From: Phymorhynchus buccinoides
Lineage: Eukaryota > Mollusca > Gastropoda > Neogastropoda > Raphitomidae
Direction of reading: 5' to 3'
DNA length: 64,000 bases
NCBI GenBank assembly: GCA_017654935.2
Contig: CM065697.1
Location: 52,142,512 to 52,206,511, forward strand
Shown: positions 10,726-22,330 of the stretch, piece after piece
How positions within the stretch are numbered: position 1 is the first letter of the stretch
Layout: each line of letters opens with the position of its first letter
Notes under the pieces: generated by a model
Databases searched by the model: none
Told to the model about the DNA's origin: nothing
Seen by the model: only the letters and a program-made list of their open reading frames with translations
Made by a program: the position numbers and the translations under genes

Positions 10726-12413
10726 TTAGTTGGGAAAATACAGCCAGAAGAGGTGAATTTTCAATGCTCTTTTCAAAGAAGACTGATGGGATTTCGCGGA
10801 CAGGTTTTGGAAGATAGTTCCACTGAGTTGGAGCAGGGAGGGAGAAAGCTCTTTCTCCAAAGGACTTTGTTCGGACTTTTGGAATGCAGAGGGTGAAGTG
10901 GTCAGTTGAAGAACGAAGAGATCGAGCGGGAGAGCAAACAGATAGAAGGTTTGAAATGTAAGCTGGGGAAGATCCTGAGAAGAATTTGTGGGAAAGTATT
11001 GACAGTTTGTATTTGATGCGTGCCTCAATAGGAAGCCAATGTAGGGACTGCAGTAAAGGAGTGATATCATCTCTTTTTTTCGCCTTGAACACAAGCCTCG
11101 CGGCCGAATTTTGGACTCTTTGAAGTTTATCTATGCAATGTTTTGGACACCCAGCCAGGAGAGCATTGCCATAGTCCAAACCTAGACAGAACCAGAGAAC
11201 AGATCAAGATTTTTGTTGCTGAGACTGTAAGGTAATGACGGATAGAACTTATCTGACGGAGAGCTACATATGCAGATTTACAGACATGAGAAGTGTACTT
11301 GTCAAAAGACATGTCATCAGAGAATATGCATCCTAGATTGCGTGCAGAGGAGGAGAACTCAATGTTGTAGTTTCCTACACGGACAGTGGCTGGTTTGAGA
11401 CAGTTAGAGAAGGATCTTTCTGTGTGCATGAGAAGGGCTACGGTTTTATCATCATTTAACTTCAATTTATGCTGAGTCATCCAAGACTTAACCTGGGTGG
11501 TGCAACTTTGCATGTTTTGCCAGGCATGTTCTATTTTTGATGGATGAGATGACTTGTAAAGTTGGTTATCGTCTGCAAATGACTGATCTGAAATGGAGTG
11601 CTTTTCAATGAGTGTGTGTAAGGGTTTTGTATACATAATGAATAGAATATGGCCAAGCACTGATTCCTGGGGTACACCAAAAGCCAGCGCTTTTGCATCT
11701 GATGAAAAATCGTCAATGAAAACAGACTGTGTGCGATATGTTAAGTAACTCTGAAACCAAGATAGAGCTGTACCAGTAATTCCATAATGGTGGTGGAGAT
11801 TGCTAATGAGCATAGAATGATCAATTATGTCAAAGGCGCGCAGTGCTTAAGTCTAGCAATGTCAGAAGGGATACATCACCACGGTCGAGAGCAAGGAGAA
11901 TATCATTTGTCACTTTAAGCAGTGCTGTTTCAGTACTATGAGAGGGTTGGTAAGCGGACTGGTTGGGGGAGAGAAGTGAGTGTGCATTCAAGTGTTCAAA
12001 TAGCTGTTCAAGGACAATCTTTTCAATTACTTTAAGCAAAACTGGCAACTTGGACACAGGGCGGTAGTGTTTTAATTCATTTGGGTTCACAGGTTTCTTT
12101 AAGAGGGGTTTAACTGCTGCTATCTTGAACAATGATGGAAAATGACCAGATGACAGACTTTCATTGACAATGGATGTGAGGGTAGGGAGCAGTTCATCAA
12201 GACACTCAATCAGCAATGGGGTAGGGATGGGGTCAAGAGGACAAGCGGTTGGTTTAGCATTTAGAATTATGTTTCTAAGATCACTGGGGGGGAACAGGGC
12301 AAAACACATCAAATTTAAAGCCCAGCTGTATCACAGTATTATCACACATTTCCAATGAAGAACTGCTGATTTGGTCAAGATTAAAACGAATGTCTGAAAT
12401 CTTCGTTGCAAAA
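10726..12413 (-). pseudogene. LINE reverse transcriptase, multiple breaks
   Basis: The order on the minus strand is FATKISDIRFNLD, ACPLDPIPTPLL, HYRPVSKLPVLLKVIEK, QSAYQPSHSTETALL, LLDLS, then after a frameshift near 11835 GVPQESVLGHILF, FADDNQLY, KLKLNDDKT, RNLGCIF, and after another near 11175 the C-terminal LQRVQNSAARLV and ITPLLQSLHWLP. The catalytic Asp-Asp pair is intact, but the usual GVPQGS glycine is Glu. A shift near 10780 separates the last segment (KRALKIHLF). RT copies the element RNA at the nicked target; this copy is dead unless some shifts are sequencing errors. Confidence 0.88.
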
Positions 12414-12415
12414 TA

Positions 12416-13962
12416 CAGTACTCCCCGTTTATAGTAAACTCGGTTATAAGAAATTTCGGTTACAGTAAAGGAAAGCACTGGTTCCCGGCCAAAGGTCTAC
12501 TGTTTTATTACTAAATAGACCTCGGATAGTAGCAACTCGGTTATAATTTTAAAAAAAACTGCTATAGTAAAGTTACTTTTGGTTCCCCACAGGACTGGCT
12601 CCTCGGTTACAATAAAAAAAAATGTAATGTCCTCTTCGTGACCTTTGTAAATACGTCACCAATGTATGCGTCACAGTCTCACCACTCCCCCACCCACCCA
12701 TAATAACAACTGGGTTATAATTAAAATTAAAAAAACTCCTATAGTAAAGTCATTTGTGGTTCCTCTTCGTTACAATAAAAAAAAATTGTCCTCTTCCTGA
12801 CCTTTGTAAATACGTCATCAATGTATACGTCACAGTCTCACTACTCCCTCTACCCACCTTCAACGAAATTGAAAGGCACTCAAAAACATGTTTATTTCCC
12901 CTCATTACTTAGTGGAAAAAAATGAATCCGAAAAAAAAAATATATACAGCCGAATCCGCTTATAAGAAAATTCGCTTACAATGAAGCAAAAAACATTTCC
13001 CTGCCGAACTTCTTCTTTCTTATCTATGATCAAAACTGGGATATAAGAAACTCGCTTATAAGAAAACTTGGTTATAAGCAAGCAATTTTTTTCTCCCATC
13101 CGCAATGGAAACTTGGATATAAGAAAATTATGTCATACAAGAGAGTTGGTTTGCAGTTCATTTTCTTATAAGCGAGTTCTATTTACTTATAAGCGAATTA
13201 CCATTGACAACATTTTCTTAAAGATCACGGGTTCCACCTGTTTTCCTTCTTATAGCTGGTACAAAATCTTGTTTTGACCAGGTTTGACTCCCATACAAAT
13301 GCCCCCAAATTGAAAACGAAACATTTTAAAGAGCAGCCTCAATTTGAAGTTGGGGGAATTTGTATGTGGGTCACAGCTACCCAGAAAAAACCCAAGGGAT
13401 TTAATTGTGTTTGGTCAGTGTCTTTAAAAGTGAGTTGGACCTGAACTGAAAGGATGTTCCGAGAAAATTGAAGTCGTTCCAAAAAGGGAAAGTTTACATC
13501 AAACCAGTTGTGTCACAGACATTCTAAACAGTACAGGCACTAGATTACAAGACTAATTGAGTTGTTTTTGTTCCTTTATTCCATACTTTCCTTCAGTATT
13601 CTGTGCAAAATAAATGTTGAGCAAAAGAAAAAAATATGAGTACTTTTGTGTTGGTGATAGAGAGACAAGGGAAAAAACTTCAAAATGTTTTCTTATATCT
13701 GAGTTTTGGATATAAGAAAACTTGGATAAACAAAACATCATCTCCCTTCGATTTTCTTATAACCGAGTTTTGCTGTATTTTGATTTGATGATGGGTTTAT
13801 ATTTAGTATTTTACGTTAGCTTTGACTTTGAAAAACGTCATCGGATAAGATAAAAAATACCATCAAAACTTTACTATATCCGAACATCGTTTATAAGAAA
13901 AACCTGTTATAGTAAAGGAAAAGCCTTGCTCCCCTGCACTTTACTATAAGCGGGGTGCACTG
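12416..13962. mobile_element. Outer pogo/Tigger-like TIR element inserted in the LINE
   Basis: Terminal repeats are CAGTACTCCCCGTTTATAGT at the left and the complement CAGTGCACCCCGCTTATAGT at the right. TA duplications lie at 12414-12415 and 13963-13964. Without the nested inner element it is about 716 bp. It lands in a tyrosine codon of the LINE. The LINE frame reads SDY up to one side and FATKI from the other, so a clean excision leaving one TA would keep the frame. Confidence 0.85.
12947..13775. mobile_element. Inner TIR element (829 bp), nested second level
   Basis: The left end CAGCCGAATCCGCTTATAAG and the right end complement CAGCAAAACTCGGTTATAAG form terminal inverted repeats flanked by TA (12945-12946 and 13776-13777). 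Subterminal CTTATAAGAAA motifs recur in both orientations. No transposase was seen. It lies wholly inside the outer element. Confidence 0.72.
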
Positions 13963-15249
13963 TAGTCACTAAACGTCTTTGGAAGTTCATTTAGGGGATA
14001 CAAAGTGGGGAGGGGTGATGACTTGCCTTTGCCCATGAGTCTGCCACACACATTATATAAATGCCTGACCGACGTACTACCCGAAATCTGAGCACTATAG
14101 TAGGATGTTTTTGCCTTCTCAACAATGTCTGTGACCTTCTGTTTGGCAATGTCAAAGGTCTGTTTAAAAACAGTCAGAGTGGACCTGACCATCTGCCTCT
14201 CAGCCCGCCGTCTCTCCTGCTTTGCCTCCCTGAGCTCTTCTCTGACACAGGGGTACCATGGGGAGCAGTGTCCAGTCCTCACCCTGCAATTTTTGACCGG
14301 AGCATGTTTGTCCAGCACAGCACAAAGCGTAGAGTTCAGTTGCTCCACAGAGGGGCAGGTGTCTGGGGCTACAGACAGAGCAATGTCTTTCTTGAAGACC
14401 TCTTTGTCTAAGGCACGTAGGTTACGAGTCTCTTTGTACACAACATATACTGGGGGACTTGGTAGACTGATATTACAAATGACACAGAAATGATCGGAAC
14501 TAAGCTCTTGAGTAACTATAGTGGACTGAACGATGTTTTCTTCAGGTCGATGCATAATCCAGTCGATGATGTGACCCCGATTGTGAGTAGGTTGACTTAC
14601 AGACTGACTAAAACTGAACATACTTAAAAGATCGATCATTTTGGCAGTAGATGAGCGCTGGGGTTGATCAAAATGAACATTTACATCACCAAGAATGACA
14701 GTGCGAGCAGTTTTATTATTGACATCATCAAGCAATTCCGGAAATTCGTGAAGAAACACAGAGTCTGACAGCTTATTTTTGCTACTGGGAAAAGTCCTAT
14801 ATAAACACCAGAAATGAACAGTTAAAATAATCTTGTTGTTGTGATGAATAAACTAGTTGAAAAACTTCGAATGATGTGTGGGGGAAGAGGAAGGTACCGG
14901 TAGTATTGACTGCAATGTAATTCGCCAAACTGTCCCTGTACACAACAGCCAGACCCCCACCATGGTGAGAGCGTGGGAACAATTTGACAGAATATCTATG
15001 TGGGGCAAGATCGACACACTTTCCTTCATCACCCTTCTGTTTAAACCAAGTTTCTAGTAAAAACATGATGTCAATGTCGTTATCTAAAATAAATTCACAC
15101 ACAGCCGTCCGTTTTTCTTTAGGGCCAAGTGACTGGGCATTGAAGAAGGAAATGCGGAAATGTTCGTTAGTGTGGCGTGCGGTGGTGTTTGAAAGAGGGA
15201 TAGAAATGAGATTGGGGGAGATCGTATGAAAACGCTTGCATTTTTTCAC
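13963..15249 (-). pseudogene. LINE endonuclease domain, frameshifted
   Basis: Endonuclease motifs appear in order: FFNAQSLG, LLETWF, GGGLAVVY, then after a 1-nt frameshift near 14795 GDVNVHFD, HNRGHIIDWI and SSDHFCV. It closely parallels the endonuclease at 1-1453, including the ERRRAER linker that follows. It would cut target DNA for target-primed reverse transcription. The frame ends where the TIR element begins (TA at 13963-13964). Confidence 0.88.
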
Positions 15250-15529
15250 ACATTGAAGTCGATCAACACACAGAGATAAATCAGGCTGAGAGTAACGCGA
15301 AGCAACAGAGTTTTGTGTTTGGAATGCTGACTGTTAGGGTGTAGTTTCACAATTCCGAATGGAAACCGCAGTTTTGATTACCAACCGTGATCGTAGAGAG
15401 CGGATTGGTAATGTTTTCAGTCGTGTCTGAGGTGGTGTTTGTATGTATCCTCTCTATCGTTTGAACGGATGGACTTAGGGTGCTCAAATTTTGCATGCGG
15501 GTAGGTAGTAGGAAGATCGAGGCCAAGTT

Positions 15530-15690
15530 CGATAATAAAGGTCATGGGTCAAAGGTCAAGGTCACTGGAACCGAAAACGCTGCCGAAAGCTGGCCAGTTG
15601 CTTCCCCTTGCAAACTTTATATTTGTATAGGTTACGTTTCTAGCTGGCCAGTTGCTTCCCCTTGCAAACTTTATATTTGTATAGGTTACC
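15530..15690 (+). repeat. 54-bp tandem duplication beside an AGGTCA half-site cluster
   Basis: TGGCCAGTTGCTTCCCCTTG starts at 15591 and again at 15645 (period 54). Immediately upstream, at about 15538-15572, AGGTCA-type hexamers are packed together, including GGGTCAAAGGTCAAGGTCA. Confidence 0.85.
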
Positions 15691-15799
15691 TTTATTTTCT
15701 AAATAATGGTAACAGATACAAACGTGAAATTTTGGAAATATGTACAGAATATACAGGACTAACACCTACAAAAGTTTCAAAGCGTCCACTTTATTAGTT

Positions 15800-17340
15800 T
15801 TGAAATCTTTGAATTTTAAAATAAATGCATGTTTTGTCAAGCCACATACTCATAGAGCATTTTTTGCTCTATAAATAGACCATATTACACTTCTATTTCA
15901 TCGTTAGGACGTAAAACACCATTTTCGTCGTTCTATTTCATCGCATCTGTTCTTATCAGCTTAATATCTGATCTGATACGCTCCCTATCCGGGGGGGCTT
16001 CGATATTAAACCTTTAGAAAATACAAGTAAAAGAGTAAGTCGGCACGATATGAGGCGCACGGTTGGTGATTTAGCGTCTTAACGTTCTCTTTCGAGGTAA
16101 ACGAACACCTAATTGAGTAATTCCATTTCTGATTTCACGCAATCGAGCAGCAAGGTCAGAAGTTAGCGATGACCGTATTTGTGCCAGTCTGACACAGAGT
16201 TACGTCCCTTTGTTTAAATTTAAGCGAATAACAAAACCCGAAACTTTTCGAGTTTGCAAACTGGCCAATACTAAAAAGAAGATTTTTTTCTTGTCTTTGC
16301 ATATTTTTTTTACCTTAAAGACCCCCTGATCCGCTCAATTTTCTCTCCAGAAACCACGGACAGAAGTCCTTTTGCAGGAAGCGCGCTACGCATTATGCTC
16401 AGGTTACCCAGGAATTGGGCGCTAAAGGTGCTCATTCTCACCTGGATTTTTTCCACACAGATTTGCCTCGTTTCTATACGAGGTTAATTAATATCATTTA
16501 CGTATTAATTGTCCTCGTATACAAACGAGGCTGTGCATGGGAGATCATTTTGATGAATGCAGACTTTATCATTTGAGTTATGAGACTTGTAAATCCTCGT
16601 ATCAACCGAGACAAAGCGAGATGGAAGCAACAGTGTCGATTCAATGAGACCAAGGTTGGTTAAATGCGAAGTTGGTAGGCCTAGCGAACATTAAGGATAG
16701 CAGTAACGTCCCTTCCGACGTCAGTACGTTTGATTAAGAAGGAGGAGGAGAACGAGTGATGGTGATTCTAGGCCGAGTTGCGTTTTCCCTGCGATAGCAG
16801 CGAGTACTGGTACCGAGTATGGCTACCCTTCCGAGTCGGACATGAAAGATCCAGATCCAGTTTGAGCCTACTTGAATGTGCTGTGCAGATCAAGTAGAAC
16901 CAGCCAACGCCAAGCCAGTCAGATGCACGGGAACAGGTAAGATGCCTTCGCGACGTAGTAATCAAATGTGCTTGTTTGCAGACCAGTGTTTAGGTGCATA
17001 CTAACAGTTACAAAGTGGTAGATCAGGATCTAGATCTATTTTTATGGTAGTCTAGTCTACTTCATGTCAGCAGCTGCAGATGAAAGAATGTTAGTCTTGT
17101 TCATTCTGTTCTGTTTATCGTGATCAACCACTGCTGCAATCAGTTATTTGTGAAGATAGAGTAGGTGGAGTATAGATCTATAAGCAAGCAGCATGACTGT
17201 ACAATCTATTCTTTGACTTAGCTGATGTTGATCATCCCGAATCGTGAATCCTGACTTTGTACATTGACAGCTACTTTATACTGGTGTTTACTGTTGAAAT
17301 GCACTGCCAAAGGCAATTTTAATTATTGGCAGAGGCACGA
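15800..17340. other. No gene recognised; one inverted repeat inside
   Basis: Apart from the inverted repeat at 16465-16531 I see no coding or repeat structure. Short open frames on either strand match nothing I know. Confidence 0.45.
16465..16531. repeat. 27-bp-arm inverted repeat
   Basis: GCCTCGTTTCTATACGAGG with TTAATTAA (16465-16491) faces its near-complement at 16505-16531, with 24 of 27 pairing. Each arm also contains a smaller CCTCGT/ACGAGG hairpin, so two alternative folds exist. Confidence 0.8.
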
Positions 17341-17430
17341 GCCCGTATTTCACATTCTCCAGGCAGGGTACGGGCCCGTATTTCACATTATCCAGGCAGG
17401 GTACGGGCCCGTATTTCACATTCGCCAGGC
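17341..17430 (+). repeat. 33-bp tandem repeat, three copies
   Basis: GCCCGTATTTCACATT starts at 17341, 17374 and 17407. The period is divisible by three, so an 11-residue peptide repeats in frame (PVFHI-x-QAGYG); nothing else suggests coding. Confidence 0.9.
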
Positions 17431-17775
17431 TCAATCACGGGACGCAAAAATTGTGCGCAAATGTCTTCAAAAACTACTAACATTAACTCTGACATGTTCC
17501 TAGAACCCTAGATCTATCCCTAACCCTGTTCCTTACCAAGAAGCGTTAAATATACGAAATAAGAAAATGCATTGTTGATGAAAAATTCGACAAGGAAAAG
17601 TTACTATACTATCCCTGAAGATGGTCTGAGTGTTGCAACAACACCGTACCCGTAGCCACTGTGCTAATTATTCTGAGGACTCTTGCATCGACAAAGTTCC
17701 ACCGCATTGTTTAAAAAATGATTTATTGTTGAGATGGTTGTGTGTATATGATTTTTGTGTGTATAGACTAGTAGA

Positions 17776-18000
17776 CCTAGTAGTAGTAGTAGTAGTAACA
17801 CTAGTAGTGGCAGTAGTAGGCCTAGTAGTAGTTGTAGGAAGGAAGGAAATGACTGCTTAACGTCATCCAGGCTGGAACAGGTACATGTTGGAAGTTAATA
17901 GACATAAAGATGGTGGGGCGATCCTGGAGGTACTGCACTACCAGGAAAGTCCCAATGCTTTTTAAAAAAATATCAATATGTATGTGCCTAAAAGGAATTA
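17776..18000 (+). repeat. AGT repeats and dispersed repeat copy
   Basis: Broken (AGT)n occupies 17776-17836. It is followed by a segment (about 17855-17955) whose end, AAGATGGTGGGG...CAGGAAAGTCCC, resembles 19795-19895. The two copies belong to one dispersed family of unknown class. Confidence 0.6.
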
Positions 18001-18165
18001 CCGTGGGATCTCCCTTATAAGACTCCCTCCCATGTATGACCTACTTCTCTGAGACATAAATGTCCCTTCTTTGTAAGTATTAACGTTACTTCCCTTATAA
18101 GACCCCTCCCTTTCAAGACCTCATTTTGGATGATTTTTGAAGGTCTTATAAGTGAGGTTCCATTG
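18001..18165. mobile_element. Pogo/Tigger-like MITE, copy 2
   Basis: A 165-bp element with TA on both sides (17999-18000, 18166-18167). It aligns end to end with the reverse complement of 3895-4070, sharing CTTATAAGACCCCTCCCTT, TTCTCTGAG, CCCTTCTTTGTA and the terminal GGTTCCA-TTG. The left terminus has drifted (CCGTGGGATC in place of CAGTGGAACC). Confidence 0.85.
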
Positions 18166-18182
18166 TAATAATATTATTGATA

Positions 18183-18199
18183 TGAGTAGTAGTAGTAGC

Positions 18200-18273
<74 letters not shown>

Positions 18274-18300
18274 CAGCAGCAGTAGCAGTAATAGTAGAAG
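18183..18300 (+). repeat. (AGT)n trinucleotide repeat
   Basis: About 110 nt of AGT with a few AGC interruptions, starting about 15 bp beyond the end of MITE copy 2. Confidence 0.95.
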
Positions 18301-18514
18301 AGATGGAAGATTAAGAAGAAGAGAGAGAGAGACAGACAGACAGAGAAATAGAAAAGGAAGAACAGGGAGATGGCAATGAGATACATTCCCTCCCCCACCA
18401 CCCCCACACACATACATAAACATACTTGCACACAATGTGACGCATAAAATCAAAAAAATATGTTCATGCTTAAACACGGGAACTATTAAAGTGACTGTAA
18501 ATCACAACATAATA

Positions 18515-18900
18515 GTAATTACAGTGAAGCATTTATATAGCGCATTCCTCCGCCAAATGTGGAGCTCTATGCGCTTAACAGAAAATCAAAAAGTAATAAA
18601 TAATGATTATTACAGAGAGAGAGAGAGCAGAAGAGGAGAAAGAGTGACAGAGAGACAAAAAGAGAATGAAACAGGAGGAGATAGAGGAATGAGGAGAAAA
18701 AGAAGAGGCAGGAGAAAAAGAAGAGGGAGGCGGGAGTGATAGAGAAGGCGATGGAGGGGTGGGGGTGGGCAGATGAGGTGGCAGGGGGTGGGTGGGAGTG
18801 GGGGAGGGAGAAAGAGCGTGCAATCTAAAGAAAGGAGAAGGTGAAAGAGCAAGGGAAATGTGGGCAGTGGAGTGGGTGGGGGATAAAGCGACAGAGTATG
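18515..18900 (-). repeat. LINE 3' hairpin and purine-rich tract
   Basis: CATTTATATAGCGCATTCC and, downstream, CTCTATGCGCTTAACAG match the 3'-terminal motif of the LINE at 41553-43087 in reverse orientation. From about 18612 a GA/GGA-rich tract continues to 18890. Confidence 0.55.
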
Positions 18901-19649
18901 ATTGTGACCCGGCACCACGCAAGGGACATTAACAGGCTGGCAAAGTCAAAAATCTTGTTTTTTAATCAATTTTGAGTTATGGGTATTTTTGTCCTTTCAT
19001 ACCTTATCTTTCACATCCATACAGTTTAATCATTATGGTGGTCTCTGAATACTCAAAACAGTTGGTTTGTGCATTTTCTTAGGATAGGCTAGACTTTAGA
19101 CTGATTCTCAAAATGGCCATCAGTCACCTTACTAACTTTAAATGAACATATTAGAAGCGGAAACCTTGTGCGCTTATCTGTAAATAAGTTTTTTTTAAAC
19201 CTAAGCGGCTTCCGCACAGAACTTCCGCGTATGTGTGTACATGCGCCTACTCTACAACAAAAAAGGATACAAGAATGTTTTTTTTAATATAATTAATTAG
19301 AAAGAGAATTGCCTGATTCATTTTCTCAGAATGGTCATTTTGACACTTAATGTCCCTTTCGTGGTGCTGGGCCACATAGTAGTAGTAGTTTTGTTTCAAT
19401 CGTGACACAGCCACACCCGTTGACTGGATTGCTTAGCGAATATAATATATTTGTTTTGTCTTGTCAGTCATATTTTCTGGGCTGTACAGTGGCGTTGCTC
19501 CCAGGCCACTCATCCTGAGTCTTCATTCACAGCCACACAGCGGTTTGTCAGGTCGCAGAATCAGACACCAGCAGTATAAAGGAAGCAAATTTATGTTACA
19601 TCATACAGATCAAACAAAAGCAACGCCGAGCGGCTGCAAAGTCCCCTCG

Positions 19650-19910
19650 CAGCATCGCCGAGCTACTCCGAAATCGGAATGTTTCGGCTGTACACACAGC
19701 GGGGAGACCGAAGCGGCAGATATAAAAAGAAAACGTACTTACATAAAAACGCATCAAAACAGCACGTATGATGATGATGAAAATGATGTTTTACGTCCTC
19801 TTGGTCATAGACACATATGGGACATTTGTAAATACAAAGATGGTGGGAACAATACTGACTGCAATGCCCGGAGGCAGTGCAACACCAGTAAAGTCCCGAG
19901 TTTTTAACAA
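19650..19910 (+). repeat. Dispersed repeat pair
   Basis: The part ATCGGAATGTTTCGGCTGTA (19673) resembles ATCGGAATGTGTCAGCTGTA (22168), and AAGATGGTGGG with CCAGTAAAGTCCC (19838-19896) resembles 17911-17953. I cannot assign the class; no tRNA-like A/B box was found. Confidence 0.5.
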
Positions 19911-20019
19911 TATAGATAGGTGTAGCGGTAACCACGCCTCCGTTAAACCTCATTGGCTATGGTACCGCCGCATGCATGGTATAAAACAGCACGTAACTGA
20001 ATAGTTTTTTTTATATATG

Positions 20020-20425
20020 TAGCCTTGGGGTTCGGACCCGTGATTTGAGCGCGCGCGATCATGCGCACATGAGCGCACAGAAAAATTCATGACAACTGTA
20101 TTATAGACCATTCATCAAGAAATGTGAAAAAAAACTGCATTCAAATACATGCAAAACTTCGCGAGATATTAGCGATTATGTGTTTTGGGGTTTGAACCCC
20201 GTAACTGGCGCGACCTTGACCTTAATGTAAAACTAAATACATTAGTGGATAGCTTGCATCTTGGCAGACTAGTATACCAAATTTGATGATGATAGACTGA
20301 ATAGTTTTTTTTAGAAAAACGGACGAATAGCCGGACGGACGGACGCCGGACGGACGGACGGACACCGGACGGACGGACCAGACAGAAACAATAGTTCCCC
20401 GAACCTTCGGCTCGGGGACTAATTC
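20020..20425 (+). repeat. Dispersed repeat with GGAC array and terminal hairpin
   Basis: Contains CGACCTTGACCTTAATG (near 20212), GGACGGAC repeats at 20332-20386, and a terminal hairpin GTTCCCCGAACC/GGCTCGGGGAC at 20393-20419. The three-part layout looks like the 3' portion of a mobile element; the class is unresolved. Confidence 0.5.
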
Positions 20426-20483
20426 TATAATAATTGGTTGACATAATAAACAAATATTGTATGAAATTGTTTGTCAATTTCAG

Positions 20484-20580
20484 GCGGCCGTGTGGAAACT
20501 GCAGCATCACGGAGAGACCGAGTGAATGCCTGTGCTGTGCAGAGGTGAAGGAGATGGCACTTCTGCAGAGATACCTGGAG
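20484..20580 (+). CDS. Candidate internal exon, P2X7-like intracellular cysteine domain
   Basis: A 97-nt exon is bounded by a good acceptor (TTTGTCAATTTCAG, ends 20483) and a consensus donor (GAG/GTAAGTG, 20581). One frame is open throughout: it uses the first base to complete a codon and then encodes 32 residues beginning RPCGNCSITERPSECLCCAE. The spacing C-G-x-C-x8-9-E-C-x-CC-x-E matches the zinc-binding intracellular C-terminal domain of P2X7 receptors, a domain also found in many invertebrate proteins without a channel. The next exon would be expected in or beyond the gap at 21205-21704. Coding is supported by the coincidence of both splice sites with the motif. Gene identity and function are inference. 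Confidence 0.6.
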
Positions 20581-21204
20581 GTAAGTGCATTACTGAGCTC
20601 CCTGGGTTCAAGCCTGTGTGTTTGGATATATATACGTCCTAAACACAGCATGTACTCACAGTACTGGCGGCAGTAAGATAAGAACAAGTAAGAACATGCT
20701 TTATTCGTCACAACAAATAACAGAATGTAAGCTTATCAACTGTTTTGTATTATTGATCCGATGATTTCTATGGCTGGCCAACATTTCCAGCCTGGTAGTA
20801 GAAAAATCTGTGGGCGAGTATATTTCAAAAGTCACTAGCACAACGGGCGACTGTACATTTCGATACTGCACGGCCCTGTTTTTTTTACCCAATGAGTCTC
20901 CCTAGACCATCTCTGCCTTCCATGTAACCAACTATCAAAGCAAGGTCAGCTGTCTGCTAACAACATGCCAGCACTGGTACTGAAAAGAAAGGAAAGGCAG
21001 CCTCCTCAATCTCCTCCACCCCATTCCCTCTCACCCGAAATCAGTTCTCTTCCTATTTACTTTTCTCCTTTCTTTCCCACTCTTTTTTCTCTGTCTCTTC
21101 CTCTCTCTCATTCCCTCTCCTGTGTGTGTGCGTGCGTGCGTGCGTGCATGCGTGTGTACGCGCACGCTTGTTTGGCGATTTTGGGTTTTGATTTCATCGG
21201 GCTA

Positions 21205-21704
21205 NNNNNNNNNNNNNNNNNNNNNNNNNNNNNNNNNNNNNNNNNNNNNNNNNNNNNNNNNNNNNNNNNNNNNNNNNNNNNNNNNNNNNNNNNNNNNNNN
21301 NNNNNNNNNNNNNNNNNNNNNNNNNNNNNNNNNNNNNNNNNNNNNNNNNNNNNNNNNNNNNNNNNNNNNNNNNNNNNNNNNNNNNNNNNNNNNNNNNNNN
21401 NNNNNNNNNNNNNNNNNNNNNNNNNNNNNNNNNNNNNNNNNNNNNNNNNNNNNNNNNNNNNNNNNNNNNNNNNNNNNNNNNNNNNNNNNNNNNNNNNNNN
21501 NNNNNNNNNNNNNNNNNNNNNNNNNNNNNNNNNNNNNNNNNNNNNNNNNNNNNNNNNNNNNNNNNNNNNNNNNNNNNNNNNNNNNNNNNNNNNNNNNNNN
21601 NNNNNNNNNNNNNNNNNNNNNNNNNNNNNNNNNNNNNNNNNNNNNNNNNNNNNNNNNNNNNNNNNNNNNNNNNNNNNNNNNNNNNNNNNNNNNNNNNNNN
21701 NNNN
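21205..21704. other. Assembly gap (500 N)
   Basis: Exactly 500 N, a placeholder size rather than a measured length. A GT/GC microsatellite lies just before it (21121-21170). Confidence 1.
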
Positions 21705-21782
21705 TGCAGATTCAGTTCAAGTGTTCTCGAGTCCCAATCATGTCCTCCAACCTGTACTGGTTGGTAGTCTCTGGAGAGGGGG

Positions 21783-21880
21783 CTAGGTGGGGATGGCTCC
21801 TCTCTCTGCCTCCAGCATCTCCGCCAGTTTGTGAGTGGAGGCCAGCTGGTCCACCACCTCCGTCAAACTTGTAACATAGT
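21783..21880 (-). CDS. Possible terminal exon
   Basis: On the minus strand an acceptor (TTAATATGTTTGCAG, ending at 21881) precedes a frame reading DYVTSLTEVVDQLASTHKLA, then EMLEAERGAIPT and TAG (21783-21785). It has heptad-like leucine/valine spacing and would form a short helix. No family is recognised. It could belong with the candidate at 23141-23206, but the frames do not join directly, so an exon would be missing. Confidence 0.3.
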
Positions 21881-21989
21881 CTGCAAACATATTAACAATT
21901 GCATGGTAAAGAATTTCACTTTTAACGATATTGCTTTTTTAAAATTATTTTATAAACAAAAGTTCCCCCATTTGGATACCGGGGGGTCT

Positions 21990-22130
21990 TTTGTATATTC
22001 CCCCAACCTTCTGGAAGTTCTGTGCTTGTAACTTCCTCTAATCTGTCACTCTCTTTGACTCTGCCTTTTCCCTTTGCTTACTGTCGGCTACTATCTGACC
22101 TATTGGCCCATTCCCCTGCCTTTAAACAAA
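21990..22130 (+). repeat. Dispersed repeat, copy 1 of 3
   Basis: Begins CTTCTGGAAGTTCTGTGC and continues through TTTGACT, CTTGCTTACTGTC and GCCCATTC. The copies are 21990-22130, 24425-24560 and 56950-57090, all in the same orientation. Class unknown. Confidence 0.6.
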
Positions 22131-22152
22131 AATTCAAATAACTTTTCTCCAT

Positions 22153-22330
22153 TTAGCTCTTCCGGAATCGGAATGTGTCAGCTGTACTCAGCGAGGAGAC
22201 CAATGAAAACTGAAAACTGAAAACCGGACACATACGTACTTGGTCCATTATGGCCTTTTGGCCTGGGAACGCAGAAGAAGACGAATGAACAACAGTTGAC
22301 CATGGAACCCTTGCAAGAAATACCTGTGAA
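22153..22330 (-). repeat. Dispersed repeat
   Basis: Shares the ATCGGAATG...CTGTACTCAGCGAGGAGACC segment with 19673-19710. No gene is supported here. Confidence 0.4.

Larger units (their letters stand above)
10573..15337 (-). mobile_element. Decayed CR1/L2-type LINE carrying nested insertions
   Basis: On the minus strand this spans endonuclease (13963-15249) then RT (about 10726-12413), in normal LINE order. It ends in a GA/TC microsatellite at 10573-10672. It is split by a 1.55-kb TIR element at 12416-13962. Frame breaks are visible near 14795, 12290, 11835, 11175 and 10780. The 5' end is unclear: the frame opens after a stop near 15337, with no satellite upstream, unlike the copy at 1-1453. 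Confidence 0.9.

Noticed and set aside
20965..21874. Frames of about 270 codons across the first gap
   Set aside because: Made mostly of N; the flanking residues belong to unrelated sequence. The same holds at 48456-49022.
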